DNA of 64,000 nucleotides from Pseudopyrenochaeta lycopersici. Lineage: Eukaryota > Ascomycota > Dothideomycetes > Pleosporales > Pseudopyrenochaetaceae. Positions 11,127-22,957 of this stretch are shown one piece after another; position 1 is the first letter of the stretch; the number at the start of each line of letters is the position of its first letter. Position numbers and translations under genes: made by a program. The notes below the pieces were generated by a model. The model had not been told where the DNA came from. It searched no databases and was given only the letters and a program-made list of their open reading frames with translations. The stretch lies in contig NHZP01000014.1 of the NCBI GenBank assembly GCA_003313425.1, forward strand, positions 434,001 through 498,000, in the 5' to 3' direction.

Positions 11127-12589
11127 ATGAACGCTGCTTTCCAACGGCTCGTGGGGCGCTTCGTGCCAGTGTCATTGCCCCCATCTGGGACCTTTGACGG
11201 GCAGACAGTTTTCATCGCCGGTGCTTCCACTGGCATTGGGCTCGCTGCTGCTGTGCACTTTGCGACCCTCGGCGCCAGCGTCATCATCACATCCCGCGTA
11301 GCCTCTCGTGGGGATGCTGCAAAACGGCATATAAAAGAAGCCGTGGGGCCGTCTTACAAAGGCGACATATCGTGTCTTGAGCTGGATTTAGAAAGCTACG
11401 AATCGTGCACCAGCTTCATGGCCAAGCTGAAAACCATTCTCCCCGACCCCGCCGCGCTGGATATCGCGATTCTGAACGGTGGCATGGTGAATTCTCACTG
11501 GGAGCAAAGTGAGGCAGGTTGGTAGGTGATGTTACGGTGTTTTTGGCTCTCCTGATTCACCAATTCATTATATGGTAAACCCCGCGCCGGCATTGCATCT
11601 GTCTAACATGAAGGTGGTGTAGGGAAAGAACAATCCAAATCAACACCATTGGTACCACTCTCCTCAGCCTCCTTCTGCTAGGATGGTTGCGTGAAGCCCA
11701 GAATCATAGAAAGTCACCAGCGCATGTGATCTTCGTCTCCTCGCGCGACCATCTCTACAACGACATCGATCCGCTGGCCAAGTGGTCTCAGGAAAAGGAC
11801 GGCGTTTTGCGACAGGTGTCCAGCAAGGACAATTGGAATGGCGCATTTTTCGAAACGCAGCCCAACTACAACATTAGCAAGCTTCTGCTCATGTACATGA
11901 TCCAGGGTATCAGTGACCTGGCCAGAGGGCCGGACGGCGAGTAAGACATAATCCGTTGACTCCATTCATCTCCCGTCTCTACCTCAACTAGTCCAAAATT
12001 CCCCATCTATACTCACACTTGACACAATGCTGAGTTGCTAACGCTTTGCTAGCCCTCTCGTCGTTGTCAACAGCGTATGTCCCGGGATGGTCAAAACCGA
12101 TATTGGCGTTCGCATAGCCACGAGATCGTGGATCCACGCGATCGGTGTCTGGCTAACTCTGTTCGTCACCGCCAAAACGCCCGATTCGGGCTCGAGAATC
12201 TGTGTCACGACCGCACTGAAGCCGAAGGAGAATCACGTGAGTAATCAACCGCCCAAGCGCACGCACCTACATAAGTACATACTCTCTCCAGTCAACAATT
12301 ACCTTTCCGTCTTAAACATTGCAATCCCATACTGACCATGTGCGTCTTAGGGCGAGTTCTTCACTTTCTGGATGACGCCCGATATGTATCGCGGGTATGT
12401 TATCACAAATTCACATGGTTACTATTGGAGAGTGAGTACTAATTAAGCGTCTATAGGCAGGCGGAGCCCGTAATTAGGTGTGAGAAGGCAAGGGCACTGC
12501 AGCAACAGGTGTGGAAGGAGATAATTAATGAGTTGCAAGCCAACGTGCCAAGACTACAGGGTAGTCTAGATAGGATGAGGGAAGGTTAG
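11127..12589 (+). CDS. Short-chain dehydrogenase/reductase, retinol-dehydrogenase-like
   Basis: Five exons (11127-11521, 11623-11940, 12053-12236, 12351-12394, 12457-12589) give 357 residues. The protein has the SDR cofactor motif GASTGIG near the N-terminus, NGG in place of NNAG, a VSS serine and the catalytic Y-N-I-S-K, followed by VCPGMVKTDIG. It should be a NAD(P)-dependent alcohol/ketone oxidoreductase. The splice sites GTAGGT, GTAAGA, GTGAGT and GTATGT all lie at conserved-looking positions. The start at 11127 follows GCCGCC, a good context; ATG 11046 would add 27 residues. It lies in the same orientation as the acyltransferase, with a methyltransferase relic upstream and a regulator relic downstream, which hints at a former biosynthetic cluster. 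The substrate is not predictable. Confidence 0.85.
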
Positions 12590-13017
12590 ATATAAACCTT
12601 AGGAAGCTTAAGAAATTTGGTTTCTTATTTATAGAGGTTCTGAGTTGTTAATTTCTTTACCAACCCTTTAGTATACAATAGTGGTCTACAGATACAAGCG
12701 AGCGTGTATGTTATCTGATCTTCACGGCCTTAGAGTACCGTATATTGGACGTATATGTGACACGATGTGCGCCACAGTACGTCCAATTACTTTCAGGTAG
12801 TTCTAGTCGTTGTAAAATTAGAAATTCGCCAATTTATCAGCAGCCAGAGGCCTGAGCTTGATATAGGAATTGATTTCCGGATGAGGGTTACAACAAATAA
12901 TATCCATGATGAATCCAGCACCGTACAGGGTAATCGGGTCGCTTTATGAAAGTACTGGTTTCTGCACAACTTGATACTTGTTCTCCACCGCTCTATGAGT
13001 TCCTTATCAAATGTCAT
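12590..13017. other. Intergenic, may include the eroded end of the regulator relic
   Basis: No intact gene. A minus-strand frame here starts EMTFDKELIERW, which could be the continuation of the regulator fragment next door, in another frame. Confidence 0.4.
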
Positions 13018-13585
13018 CTCTAGCATAGCTGTGCATTGTCAAAATGTTTCGACCACTCAATGCGTTGTAAGAAGGCCACATCTCTACCTAGACATCGCTT
13101 GTCCCACTCAGTGGCGCCCCAGCATCCTAGAGGCCGCTGCAGTTTGTGTACTTGACACCGCCAGGGCATACTGACCAGCCTTGCTGTAATGCGGAAAAGG
13201 TGATGAAGAAGCTGACAGCAACAATCCAAGTGCGGCTTATGCTCTCCGACAGGAGCCACATGCTCCATTGTTGCTGCGAATTGTTGGATGGTCTTAGCGG
13301 AAAACCAATCAATTGTATAGCAACACTACGTGAGTCCGACAATGTCCTCGAAGCCAGATAAGGGTGCTTGTGCGCCCATCTATCCTGATCGGCCATGTGA
13401 CCTTCAGCTACATGGCGGACGCGGATATCTCCATCAAAGAGCCCAATCATCTGGTAAACTATAAGAGCATGCAGCCTTGCAAGCTGTGCGAATAGGTCAA
13501 CTTCTTTCTCCTCTCTGTGAACCCATTCCTCCACGCCGACACTTTCCATGATAGCTCCGTTCTCAATGAGTCGGCGGTAGCTGCA
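13018..13585 (-). pseudogene. Remnant of a fungal transcription factor, C-terminal part
   Basis: Minus-strand reading gives SYRRLIENGAIMESVGVEEW, then a helical region and WLLSESISRTWIVAVSFF...LQQGWSVCPGGVKYT. This matches the C-terminal block of many Zn2Cys6 regulators (W-I-L-x-E-S-x-R-R-T-W ... CPGG-x-x-F/Y-T). After GL the frame meets TAG, and the next family-like stretch (EWDKRCLGRDVAFLQRIEW) is in a different frame with further stops. The 5' side begins after an acceptor-like CAG, but the zinc-finger half is absent because an NLR remnant starts right there. It is a truncated, frameshifted relic with no coding potential. The family call rests on pattern memory only. Confidence 0.55.
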
Positions 13586-13627
13586 AGGATCATCTTAACA
13601 TGGAGACATAACTTAAAATGAGATAGA

Positions 13628-14440
13628 TTTAATAAGGCTGTTGGAATGCTCCGGAGCTACTCTTTGGTGGAAGAGATGGAAGATCAAAGTGGCTTTGCGA
13701 TGCACTCGGTGGTGCACTAATGGGCGGTGCACATTGAGGACGAGGAGCAGCGAGCACCGCTCTCATAGGCGAAAACTATCACTGTCGGGTTAGCAGTGCC
13801 TATGAGCGATATGAGGAATTACTGGGAGGTACAGGTGCGGCTTCTTCCGCATGCAGAGTGCGAGAAGAGGTTTTAATGGGCAACAAATGGAGGGTTCAAA
13901 GAACTGTGTATTCATGGGTAAGAGGAGGAGAAGACACTCTTGTGGGCATTTCACAACTTGGGCAACCTCTATAGAAATTAGGGAAAGCTAGATATGGTAG
14001 ATAAGATGTACATACAGGCACTAAAAGGAAGGGGAAAGGCAGTTGGAGCGGATGACACGTCGACACTGCAGACAGTTAACCGCCTAGGTCTTCTTTACGC
14101 AGACCAGGGAAAGCTAGATGAGGCAGAGAGCATGTTTATCCAAGCGCTAGAGCATTACGAGAAGGCCCTAGAACTAGAACACGCGTCAACTTTGAACAAA
14201 GTTGGCAATCGTGGTCTTCTATATGCAGACGAGGGGAAGCTAGATAACGCGGGGAATATGTACGTCCAGGCGCCAAAGGGGAAGGAGACGGCGCTTGGGC
14301 ATGGTCAATAACTTCAGCATCCTCTACAGGAGGCAGGGCAAGCTACACAAGGCAGAAGTGATGTATAGGCGAGCGTTGAAAGGATATGTAAAGCAGCTAG
14401 GGCCTAATCACAGATGGTCGCTCCGCACAGTCGACACTTA
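13628..14440 (+). pseudogene. NLR-like protein remnant, end of NB-ARC arm and TPR repeats
   Basis: Plus-strand fragments read FNKAVGMLRSYSLVEEM then FAMHSVVH-stop-WAVHI, the usual segment just before the repeats in fungal NB-ARC/TPR proteins (winged-helix end, H-x-V-V-H-x-W). Several TPR units of kinesin-light-chain type follow: GLLYADQGKLDEAESMFIQA, GLLYADEGKLDNAGNMY, and in another frame ILYRRQGKLHKAEVMYRRAL. Only 13994-14311 is a continuous frame; stops and frameshifts break the rest, and no nucleotide-binding domain is present. Such proteins act in fungal self/non-self recognition and are often duplicated and lost. This copy is dead. Confidence 0.7.
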
Positions 14441-14939
14441 GCTGCCCTCTATAACCGGAGCTATTCACGTACTGTAAAATTTGGCAGGTAGAGTTCCGGC
14501 TCCCAGGCTGGTATCATCAATGGTAGCGTATCGGGTATGTATTTTGAGACAAAGTGAGGATGTTCTAGTACGGTTAAGCACATGTGTCAGAAGCTACACC
14601 CACTTAGGTGCAACTAGTGGACTTCATCACAGTTTATGTAATAAATTGGAAAAATATTAGCTCGCTAGAGCTGGCTCAATCTGTCACCTACATTCGTCTT
14701 CATCTTCCCTCGCACAATTTAATGCTTTATCTCGTCACTATGCAGCGTGCCTAAAATGCTGTTTCACCCAACCTTCGGTACAAGTTCTCCTCCTATCCAA
14801 TCATTATACTCTTGCGAGTGCTTGCAAGAGGCATAAGAAAATGCGGGATAGTCTAAAGGTTCTGTTTTTTAGGCCTCTTATCGCATCTCGTTTCAGCGTA
14901 CCTTCAGCCCAGTGAGGCGGGAAATACGTCCAAAGCTGC
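14441..14939. other. Intergenic
   Basis: No open frame of interest. The right edge holds the 3' region of the large minus-strand gene. Confidence 0.55.
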
Positions 14940-17900
14940 CTACGCCTGAGAATTCATCTGCTTCAGCTGCTTACAGATATCCTTGTGTTGTTTCTTCCAG
15001 TCTTCAGCCTGACAATCAGCAGAGCAGTATTGCGCAAACTTGCAGCGGCTACACCTCAGGAGCGTATACCCATCTTTTGTGCCCTTCACAGCGCACGCCC
15101 AGCATGTGTCCTTCTTTGTATCGAGATTGACACTACGTTGTGCTGCACGTCTGTTTGTTTGATAATTGAGTGATGCCGCTGATTGAGAACTCGAAAAGGA
15201 AAATGGCGCCTCATCGATTTCATCGGGACTGATGTTCGAGGCGAAGATTACGGGAATAGCGACTCGGACAGCGTACTTTAAGAGGTTCGATGATTGTTTC
15301 AAGTGCTTCAAGTATCCATCAGGAAAGATATTGAGCCCGCAACTACACATGTAGCGTTTGTTTCGCTCTGTTGAAAGCGGAACTTTACCCGCAGGCTTGT
15401 ACTCGCAGGTCGATTTGTGCGTCCAAGATCGGCAACGTTCTGCAAAAACTGGTAGTAGGTGTTTCCAGAAAGGGATTTCGTTATCATCAATCTTGGCGAT
15501 GATAGTTTTCATATTCTTGATCTTCGACAGAGCTAGGCCAAAGCCAAGGCCCAATTCATCGTGGAGCGGGACACAGGCTGCATCCAGGAAGACAGTCTGG
15601 TTTGCGACATCCATCCTGACAGCGTCCACGAAGATCGTAGCGATATTGTCACAGCTCCCATGTAGCGCAAAAACCGTTGCCTGTTCCTGATTCCGAAGCC
15701 CGAAGATGTGTAGGAATATCGAGAAGAGAGACTCTTTGAGGCCTAGACGTCCGGCTTTGTGAAATGTCTTGTTTATTATAAATTTCCCAAATTCGCCAAG
15801 CTCCGTATCTGACATGGTCATCGCAATCGAAGTCAAGACCTCCAACCAACGAGCCTGGGAGGGCGTCTTGCTTATGTGAACTTTCGGAAGAACATTGGGA
15901 GAAACGTAGTGGAGATGTCCGATCGGCATTTCAGGCCTTCGTATAATTAGCAAACACACAAAAAGTTTGGTGTAGTACTGACCCAAGGCCCACTGGCACA
16001 GGGAATACTGAGTCTGGACGTAACGCGAGAAGTCTGGGTTCGGCGATTGGCGCTGAGAACTCAATCCAACTAGACTTTGGTGCAACTTTTGTCTTTCCGC
16101 GATCACCATTGAGTGGCAGAGGCAGCATTAGGTGTTCCTGGAACTTTTCACCGATGTTTAGGGTTAGGCTGAACGGGTTCGAAAGATGGGCATCGACAGC
16201 TGTAGCGTTTTCTAATGCCTTCTTTATGTCTGGGGATTTGATATCATAACGAATCTGCAAGGACTTGATCCTAGACGTAGTGTGTTCGAATTTTGGTCGA
16301 ATAGCGACTCCCACGGTTGGTTCTATTTATATGGATTAGTGACTTTCGCGGAGGTCAATACCTTGTTTATCTTACCAAGCGTTGGAACAGAGATAGGCGC
16401 GCATTGCACGGAGGCATGTCCCGACATATTGGGTCGGAATCTACTAATGAGCACATCTTTCTGGCCGATAGCTGAAGCGTGCAAGTGCAAAAACATCCCA
16501 AGCTCGGAGGCAAAATGAGCAGTATTTGCCATTGTCGACTTCAGACCAAAGAAGACGAGAGCGCTTGGGTCACCATACTCCACCAGGGAGCCTGCTGAGA
16601 CCATAGCTGACACAATGAGCGGTGATTTGCCATTGCATCCTGCTTGGTCATCTTCAACGCAGACCTTGAAATCGTTTGTAAAAGGTGTCCCAGTAGTCGT
16701 TACATTACCGAAACCCAGCTGTATGTCTGTATAGAAACATTCCTTCATGGAGATCGACGAACAAACCTGCAAGTGGCAGAGCGGAGTTCCATTAAGATTG
16801 TTGATGTGGTCGAACATGGCAACAGCCGAGTGGGGAACGACCAAAGTGAGGCATACCACAGACGGCATGTTAACCCAACTACGAAAACGCCCATTCTTTA
16901 TGTCTTGCTGGAATGTGGGGTATTCTTCGAGAGGATGGAGCCCAAAGATATCCAGATGAACGAAAAACGACTGGAAATGGTGTGCGCCCATGTCAAGCAT
17001 CTCGTCATCTAGGACATTGTCGACCAAGCTCTCGATGAATAGTTGCCAATCCACTAAAACCGTATTCTTGAGATGCTGTAGAATTACAGCTAGACTGGCC
17101 CGTGTATACATTTCGTATGAGTTAATCTTGTTCAGGAAGGTGTCGAAACCAATCCCAAGCATCTGAAATCTTCGCATCCAACTCTCGTCTTGGAACATTT
17201 CTACATATAGTTTGTAGACAACACTAGCCAGTTCAGTGGCGTCGTACTTTACATCAGCGATAGTGGTAGAATTCCAGACGACGATATGGCGAGATAGCGC
17301 ACGACCAATTACATCGCCCTCGGGAAGCTGTTCCAAAATAGATTCATTGATATGCCAAGTCGCCTTAGAATTCGTCCAATATTGGATTGGTTTTAGCCCA
17401 AGCAGCAGGGCCACCGTTGGAAGATCGCCGCATAGTAGAGTTTCTGCAGAGTCGGCGACATTCATCTCTCGTGGCAGTAGCATTTCCGTGCGGATGTTGG
17501 ACGATGGCTTTGATTTGAGAAGCGGAGCTGTAGCGGTTATTATGTTCAAACTGCCGAGATGATCCACGAGATTCGACGTATCGATGATATCAAAAGATGT
17601 TGGAGCCCGGCCAGATTCTCCATAGTCTGTTGAGTCAAGGACGAAGGGACTATAATTCCAACAGCCTCTATACCAGTTGGCAGTCTGTGTCTCTTTATGG
17701 GTGCGATGATGCTGAAGTATATGACAAAAGGCGATGGCATCTGAATTAACGTAGCGAATGGTAACTTTGTATCTCGCATCGCGGAAGGCTTGACACCATG
17801 ATGCAAATTGTGTCATAGCCACTCTCAACACAGCAGGTGCCTTTTCGGATGATGTTACTGCATCCGGGACTCTCAAAGGCGAGTCTGCTGAGAGGTTCGC

Positions 17901-18656
17901 ATATCCGAGGGCAAGGTGAAAGCCCCATAGAGGATCTGTGCCGTAATGGAGGATTAGTCCACTACGACAACAGGCATACATGGGGTTAGCGATAGTGTGT
18001 TTCTTGATGACTTTCTTGTCTTCAAAGCAGGTGCCGCTTGCCCAAAATGTCTTGTATTGTTTTTCTAGGTTAGAGAATCCCTCAACGAAGAGCGGAGCTG
18101 CAGAACGAAGTCCGTCTAGCATAAATCCATCCTTAACTTTCTCGTCTTTGTAGCGCCTGGCAGCATTCCAATGGCTTTTCAAGCTGTCTTGGACCTCCTT
18201 GTATTTTGACTTGTCGATAGCCTCGGTGGCGTACAATTCCCAAAGCTTTACAACGTTTGCAAAGGTGGTACTGTCACTGAATCGAATAAAGCTGGCGTAA
18301 GGGCCTTGTTCCCAGTTCGTGAGGGATTTGGCATAAGTGAGAAGCTTTTTAGCTTGTGCTACGAGGAGTCTGGAAGTCTCACTATCAATGAAGACATGAT
18401 AGTAGAAGTTCCAGAGCTGCTGGACATGAACGCCCTGTGTATCGTCGACGATGAAAGTCAGAGCCAGAGCGTTTTGAGCAATGATCTCTGCTTCAAGGTC
18501 GCAACAGGTGAAGTCAAGCTTGCGATCGTCTGTCAAACGATTAGTGACATAACAGCACGAGTTACCCACGCTGCAACTAGCCTGTACCAGCCCCACTGTA
18601 TAGGGTAAACAGAATATTTCGAATGTCACCGCAGCCCAGCAGAAGTAGGTCGGCAT
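14940..18656 (-). CDS. DUF4470 and MYND zinc-finger protein, 1205 residues
   Basis: Three exons on the minus strand (18656-16376, 16322-15983, 15936-14940) encode 1205 residues. The N-terminus, M-P-T-Y-F ... LDFTCCDLEAEIIAQN, matches the DUF4470 domain found in many fungal MYND proteins. The far C-terminus is a MYND finger: C-W-A-C, then C-S-R-C, Y-C, C-Q, W-K-K-Q-H, I-C, with all seven Cys and the His in order. MYND fingers bind proline-rich peptides, so a role in protein-protein contacts is likely; the long middle has no enzyme motif I recognise. Introns are 53 and 46 bp; the phase-1 join restores TLEPTVGVAIRPKFEH and the phase-2 join restores VGLGPEMPIGHLHYV. The gene looks intact. Biological role unknown. 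Confidence 0.82.
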
Positions 18657-19337
18657 CTTGTTCTGGAGGGAGAGACTGCGTTAGACACACAGCTGGTGTA
18701 TTGCCCGCAGGATAGAAGAATGGCGCTTGCGCGATGTGAACCGGTTTCAACGGCTTCTTGCGGATTGGAGTGAAATAGTATGAATTATAGGCAGATAGAA
18801 CTTAGAGAAAGCAATTAACTATGGGAATGTTTTTATCTGGGGGAGCGTTGTGCTCAGGCTAACCGGTTTTGGGGGGTTGCGGCTCTTCAATATGACCACG
18901 ACATCTTATGCTCACCGGTCCCAGAGGAATGTAAATAGATAAGTCGAGACCGAATTCCTGAAGTTTAAGAATGCGAAAGAATCTGTATATGTGGCAATGT
19001 GTTATGAGAATGAGTATGTTAATTTGCAAGGGTGACAATAAGTCTGAGCAGAAGACCCTGCGATACCAACTCCTCGTCGCATATTTGGCGTTGTGACAAG
19101 TTCTTCCAAAGTAGAGGAACGATGGGCAAAATAATCCAAGAAAATTGAAAAGGAAGCGAATGGTAGACGGGTGTTGAGTATGGACGGCAAGAGCTCTCAC
19201 CTGCCGTATTGTGGGAAGAGTAACTCCAGTTTCGGTGACCTACCCACAAGAACGTGCTATATTTATGTCGCTCAGCGTTACCCATTATACCTATACACCC
19301 TCCTTCTTTCGTCGCCATCGAATTCATGTCCGGGAAG

Positions 19338-19406
<69 letters not shown>

Positions 19407-20388
19407 TCTCCTCCGGTAGTGGCCGAGCTTTAATCGAGGCGGGCATCAACACATGCGAAGAAACAGTTTTGAGCTTCCCTACAAAAAACGTTTAATCCTG
19501 CAAAGTATAGAACCCTTATGTTTCGAGAAAGGGCTGAAGTGTGCTTGGAGCAGTCGGGGAAGCCGAGATTCCTTCCCAAGATGTGGCTGAGACCTGTCTG
19601 GTACCTAGATCATGTACCTCCATGCAAGTGATGTGGCGGTGTCTCGCCACCTTGTTCTCATTCGGAGGCTGTGTGATACTGCCAGCTTCCTTACACCGTC
19701 TCATTGCGTCCGATGATACGATTCCTAACCTCAGATGCACAATCGAGGTCTTTCTGTCGCTCCCTGCTGATGACGTCCGTTGTTATTGATGACCACGCGC
19801 AGATCTTTTGCTCACCGCTCTCCTTTTGACCATATGTTGAACGGCACGAAAAGGCGGAGGGCTGAAGACATCTAGATGGCTGTCGTCGTAGCGTGACCCT
19901 TGCTGCTACCCGTTCGCTACCTGGTCATACCCCACCTACTGATCATCTCACTACATCACAATGTAAATACCACGTACACCGCCTGCGTCGAATTGTATCT
20001 CTGTCTAGACCCTGATCTCCATCATATCCCATGCGATTTGCGGGGGATAAGGTACCGCACGACCCACTGGTTGAGCGCCCGCTTTTGGGTTGCATGCAGA
20101 GCTCTTTTCAGGCTCGATTAGGGCGCTCACCCATGCACGATGACCACAGCCCCCATCAAAACCAGGGCACAGCCCATATGCGGCCTGCCACGCCATCCAA
20201 AACGTCCAGCAGGCCCACAAATTTCGGGTCCCACGCTAAAAATTGAGGCAACTGGCCTGATGACCTCACCGGTCCCGTGAGCCGGGAGGAGCAGTTTCGC
20301 AGGGACAGGCGTTTAAGTGTCGGAGACTTCGCCTCCTACATCTAGATTGCAACCCAAATCATCCAGCTGTCGACAAGAATTTGTGACA
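18657..20388. other. Long intergenic region between divergent genes
   Basis: Promoter space for the minus-strand DUF4470-MYND gene and the plus-strand Arg/Asp-rich gene. It holds a long CA microsatellite. Several 60-130-codon frames exist on both strands, but none shows a known motif, and those over the microsatellite are pure repeat translation. Confidence 0.5.
19342..19405. repeat. CA/TG microsatellite, about 32 units
   Basis: Uninterrupted CA dinucleotides run for 64 bp. This is long for a fungal genome and likely length variable between isolates. Confidence 0.95.
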
Positions 20389-21340
20389 ATGGGAAGACGC
20401 GATGAAATGCCATATCCCCCACCCCCGCCGCCGATGGGGCAGCCTCGTAAGATCCATCTGCACCTTGTGAAGTCTCACGCCCTAATTGTGCTCCGCAGAG
20501 CCTACATATCGCTTCGACAACTACGAGAACGGCAAGCCAAAATGGGCGCCTGGTGTAGAAAACCAGAGAGACTATCGCGACTATCGCGACAGCCGACGGG
20601 AACAGCGCCGCCCACGCAGAGAGCGAGACCGATATGAAGATGACGCGCCGCCACCTCCACCTCCACCTCCTCCAGCGGCAGCTCCACCACCTCCGAAAGG
20701 TATGGCGACCATTGAACACATTCACACTTGCAATACTAAAACACATGCAGAAGCACGAGAAGCGCGACCCCCGCGACCTCGCCGAAGAAAGTCCTACGAC
20801 TCGTCATCTTCAGATTCAGATACCCCGCCCCCACCACGACGAAGCCATCGCCGCGACGAACGAAGGCCTGAACGCCGATCGCGTGAAGACACGTACGACT
20901 CATATGACGAACACTACCCGCCACGCAGACCCCAAGAGGATGCATACAAGAGCCGCGATGGCTATAAGTCTGAAGGCTACAAGTCCGATAGACGGCGCAG
21001 AGACCCGTATGATGATCGAGACCGAAGAGACAAGCCCCGCGACGACAGAGATCGGAGAGACCGGCCCCGTGATAGCCGGCGCGATGATCGATACGACGAT
21101 ATGTTCAGGCAAAGGGATTCCCGTCGCGATCCTCGTTATGATGGCCGGGACCGTAGAGACCGCTATGATGACGATCGCTATGGCGACCGCCGCAGGAGTG
21201 ACGGCAGAGTAGGAAAGAGCCAACCTCAATGGCAGAAAGAGGCCATGAGCATGTTCAAAGAATATGCTGTTCCTCTGATCAAGGCCGAGGGTGGGAAGTT
21301 CATCTCGAAGCAGATGGCAGGTTACATGAAGAAGCGCTAG
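20389..21340 (+). CDS. Arg/Asp-rich low-complexity protein with polyproline tracts
   Basis: Predicted exons 20389-20446, 20499-20699 and 20751-21340, about 282 residues. The start reads MGRRDEMPYPPPPPPMGQP and splices into QPTYRFDNYENGKPKWAPG. A second polyproline tract (codons near 20649-20695) is followed by a long region rich in R, D, Y and S, with repeated D-R-R-D, K-S-E-G-Y and Y-D-D units, like RS/RD regions of RNA-associated proteins. The last 40 residues (WQKEAMSMFKEYAVPLIKAEGG...) are more ordered and probably the conserved part. The second intron is 51 bp and contains no in-frame stop, so the protein may also be made with it retained. Function unknown; a nuclear, disordered scaffold is a guess. 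Confidence 0.65.
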
Positions 21341-21756
21341 GGATTTGATTCAGTACATTAATTTTCGGTTGTTAGCAGGCGATCTGATGGCGTTAGAAGT
21401 CGACTGAAGCGTTCATTCACTCATTGGCTACCTAGGTTCCGGGAGCATGGTGCGGAGTTTAGGTTTGGCAGGGAGGTACGACACCTAAAATTAACTTATC
21501 CATATGCCCAGACTAGCTCAGTCTGGATTTCAGACATGTGCGACCCAAATCTGTAGATCTCTCTTATTGTCGTGCCACTGCTTTTGGCAGTCTGCTTCGC
21601 GTCCCAGTGGACCGTGCTCCAGGCGGCTGACGTCATGCTCATCACACACCTGACGCCCCGTTGTGACTATCTCACAGCATCATCACAAGATTAAACTCAA
21701 GACACATCAAATCTCGTGGCCGAAAATTTTTAAGCAACATTAAACAATACCCAGTC
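21341..21756. other. Intergenic
   Basis: 3' region of the Arg/Asp-rich gene and promoter of the next gene, with no distinct element seen. Confidence 0.5.
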
Positions 21757-22533
21757 ATGGTCACAACACGCAGCAAGACAACGCAGCTGCACCTTGACGA
21801 CTTTGCGACCAAAACGAGCACGCCGAAGAGCAAAAGTCGACAGGCAGGGGCAAATCAGAAGTCGCCGCCAAAAGCTAACATCTCTAAGAAGCGCAAATCT
21901 TCTGAGAACACGTCAACTGAAGACAAGCACCCAACAAAAAGGACCAAGATCAAAACTTCGAGACCAACACAGACCAAAGATGACGAAGAGTCGCACAAGA
22001 TTATCATTAACCGCGCCCCAGTCCTTCAGCTTTGGAGTGCATGCGTAACACACTTCATCTATCCAGACCTGGAATGGTCAACATGCCTCAGCACCGGATC
22101 AGCCGTCTCGACGATCTGCGCCGTAGCAAAGGGGCGATCCATCGGCACTGTCCGCGAGAAAGACGAATCCTCAGCGCAAGAAAAGAAGCGACAAGATGCA
22201 AAGAAGAAAGCCAAAGAGTTGGATGTGATAGAAGTTATGCACTTCAAGCTGCCTCTCAAGAACAATCTAGTCCTCGTAAGTCGGAGTGATGCCAAAGGCA
22301 AGCCTGGTGCCGAAGCGCCGCTCAGAAGTAAATTCGGAGACAGCCAGTACGAGCTTGTGAAGGGTGCGTTTGATGAGGCACTACAGAGCTGGAAGGGTAG
22401 TGAGGACGAGCTGAGTAGCAGGGCGTTTGGGTTCTATGAGGAGTTCAGGCCGGAGGTGAAGAGTGGGCAGAAGGGCTGGGGGAGGAAAGGCGAGTTGAGT
22501 CTAGAGAGGGTGAGAGAAGTGGTGGGGAGGTAA
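21757..22533 (+). CDS. Conserved-looking fungal protein with basic N-terminus, unknown function
   Basis: Single-exon gene for 258 residues. Residues 1-75 are Lys/Ser/Thr rich with KKRKSS and PTKRTKIK, good nuclear localisation signals. From about residue 85 a globular part begins: INRAPVLQLWSACVTHFIYPDLEWSTCLSTGSAVSTICAVAKGRSIG, then a charged helix (KKRQDAKKKAKELD) and a C-terminal part with YELVKGAFDEALQSW and FGFYEEFRPE. The ordered region has the feel of a conserved fungal family, but I cannot name it. No catalytic motif is evident. The ATG at 21757 is the first in frame. A nuclear role is inferred only from the basic motifs. Confidence 0.7.
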   Translation: MVTTRSKTTQLHLDDFATKTSTPKSKSRQAGANQKSPPKANISKKRKSSENTSTEDKHPTKRTKIKTSRPTQTKDDEESHKIIINRAPVLQLWSACVTHFIYPDLEWSTCLSTGSAVSTICAVAKGRSIGTVREKDESSAQEKKRQDAKKKAKELDVIEVMHFKLPLKNNLVLVSRSDAKGKPGAEAPLRSKFGDSQYELVKGAFDEALQSWKGSEDELSSRAFGFYEEFRPEVKSGQKGWGRKGELSLERVREVVGR

Positions 22534-22957
22534 GAGGTGCTTTGCTAGTGATAGACTGTATTTTACACTAATTCAAGCTTTGAATGGCGATACCAATAAA
22601 GTAGCCATCGTGAATGTAAAGAGTGAGCAGTCGTGATATTACAGTCACATGTGCATTAAACTACTGAGGAAGCGGTGGAAAGCGTTCTTGACGGTCGAGT
22701 TTGAGTGAGAGAAAGGAATCACAGCATGAATATTTACCCATAAACGCTTGCCCTTCTCCTTATGTACTCATGTCAGTTCTACACATTACTCAACTACTCG
22801 TGGCAACAACTACTCGTGATAATGGCACCAACCAAGACTCGTAATCTATCCCAAAAAGTGTATCCCAAAAAGCAAAACCGTGTAACCAAGGGGTATCTGT
22901 CTATCCAAGCAAGCGCAAACATCACATTTCTATCATAAAAATAAATAAATCATAAAC
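22534..22957. other. Intergenic between convergent genes
   Basis: 3' ends of two convergent genes. AT-rich ATAAATAAAT words near 22940-22955 could serve polyadenylation of the minus-strand gene. Confidence 0.5.

Noticed and set aside
19019..19495. Long Cys/Val or Thr/His repeat proteins
   Set aside because: They are translations of the CA microsatellite.
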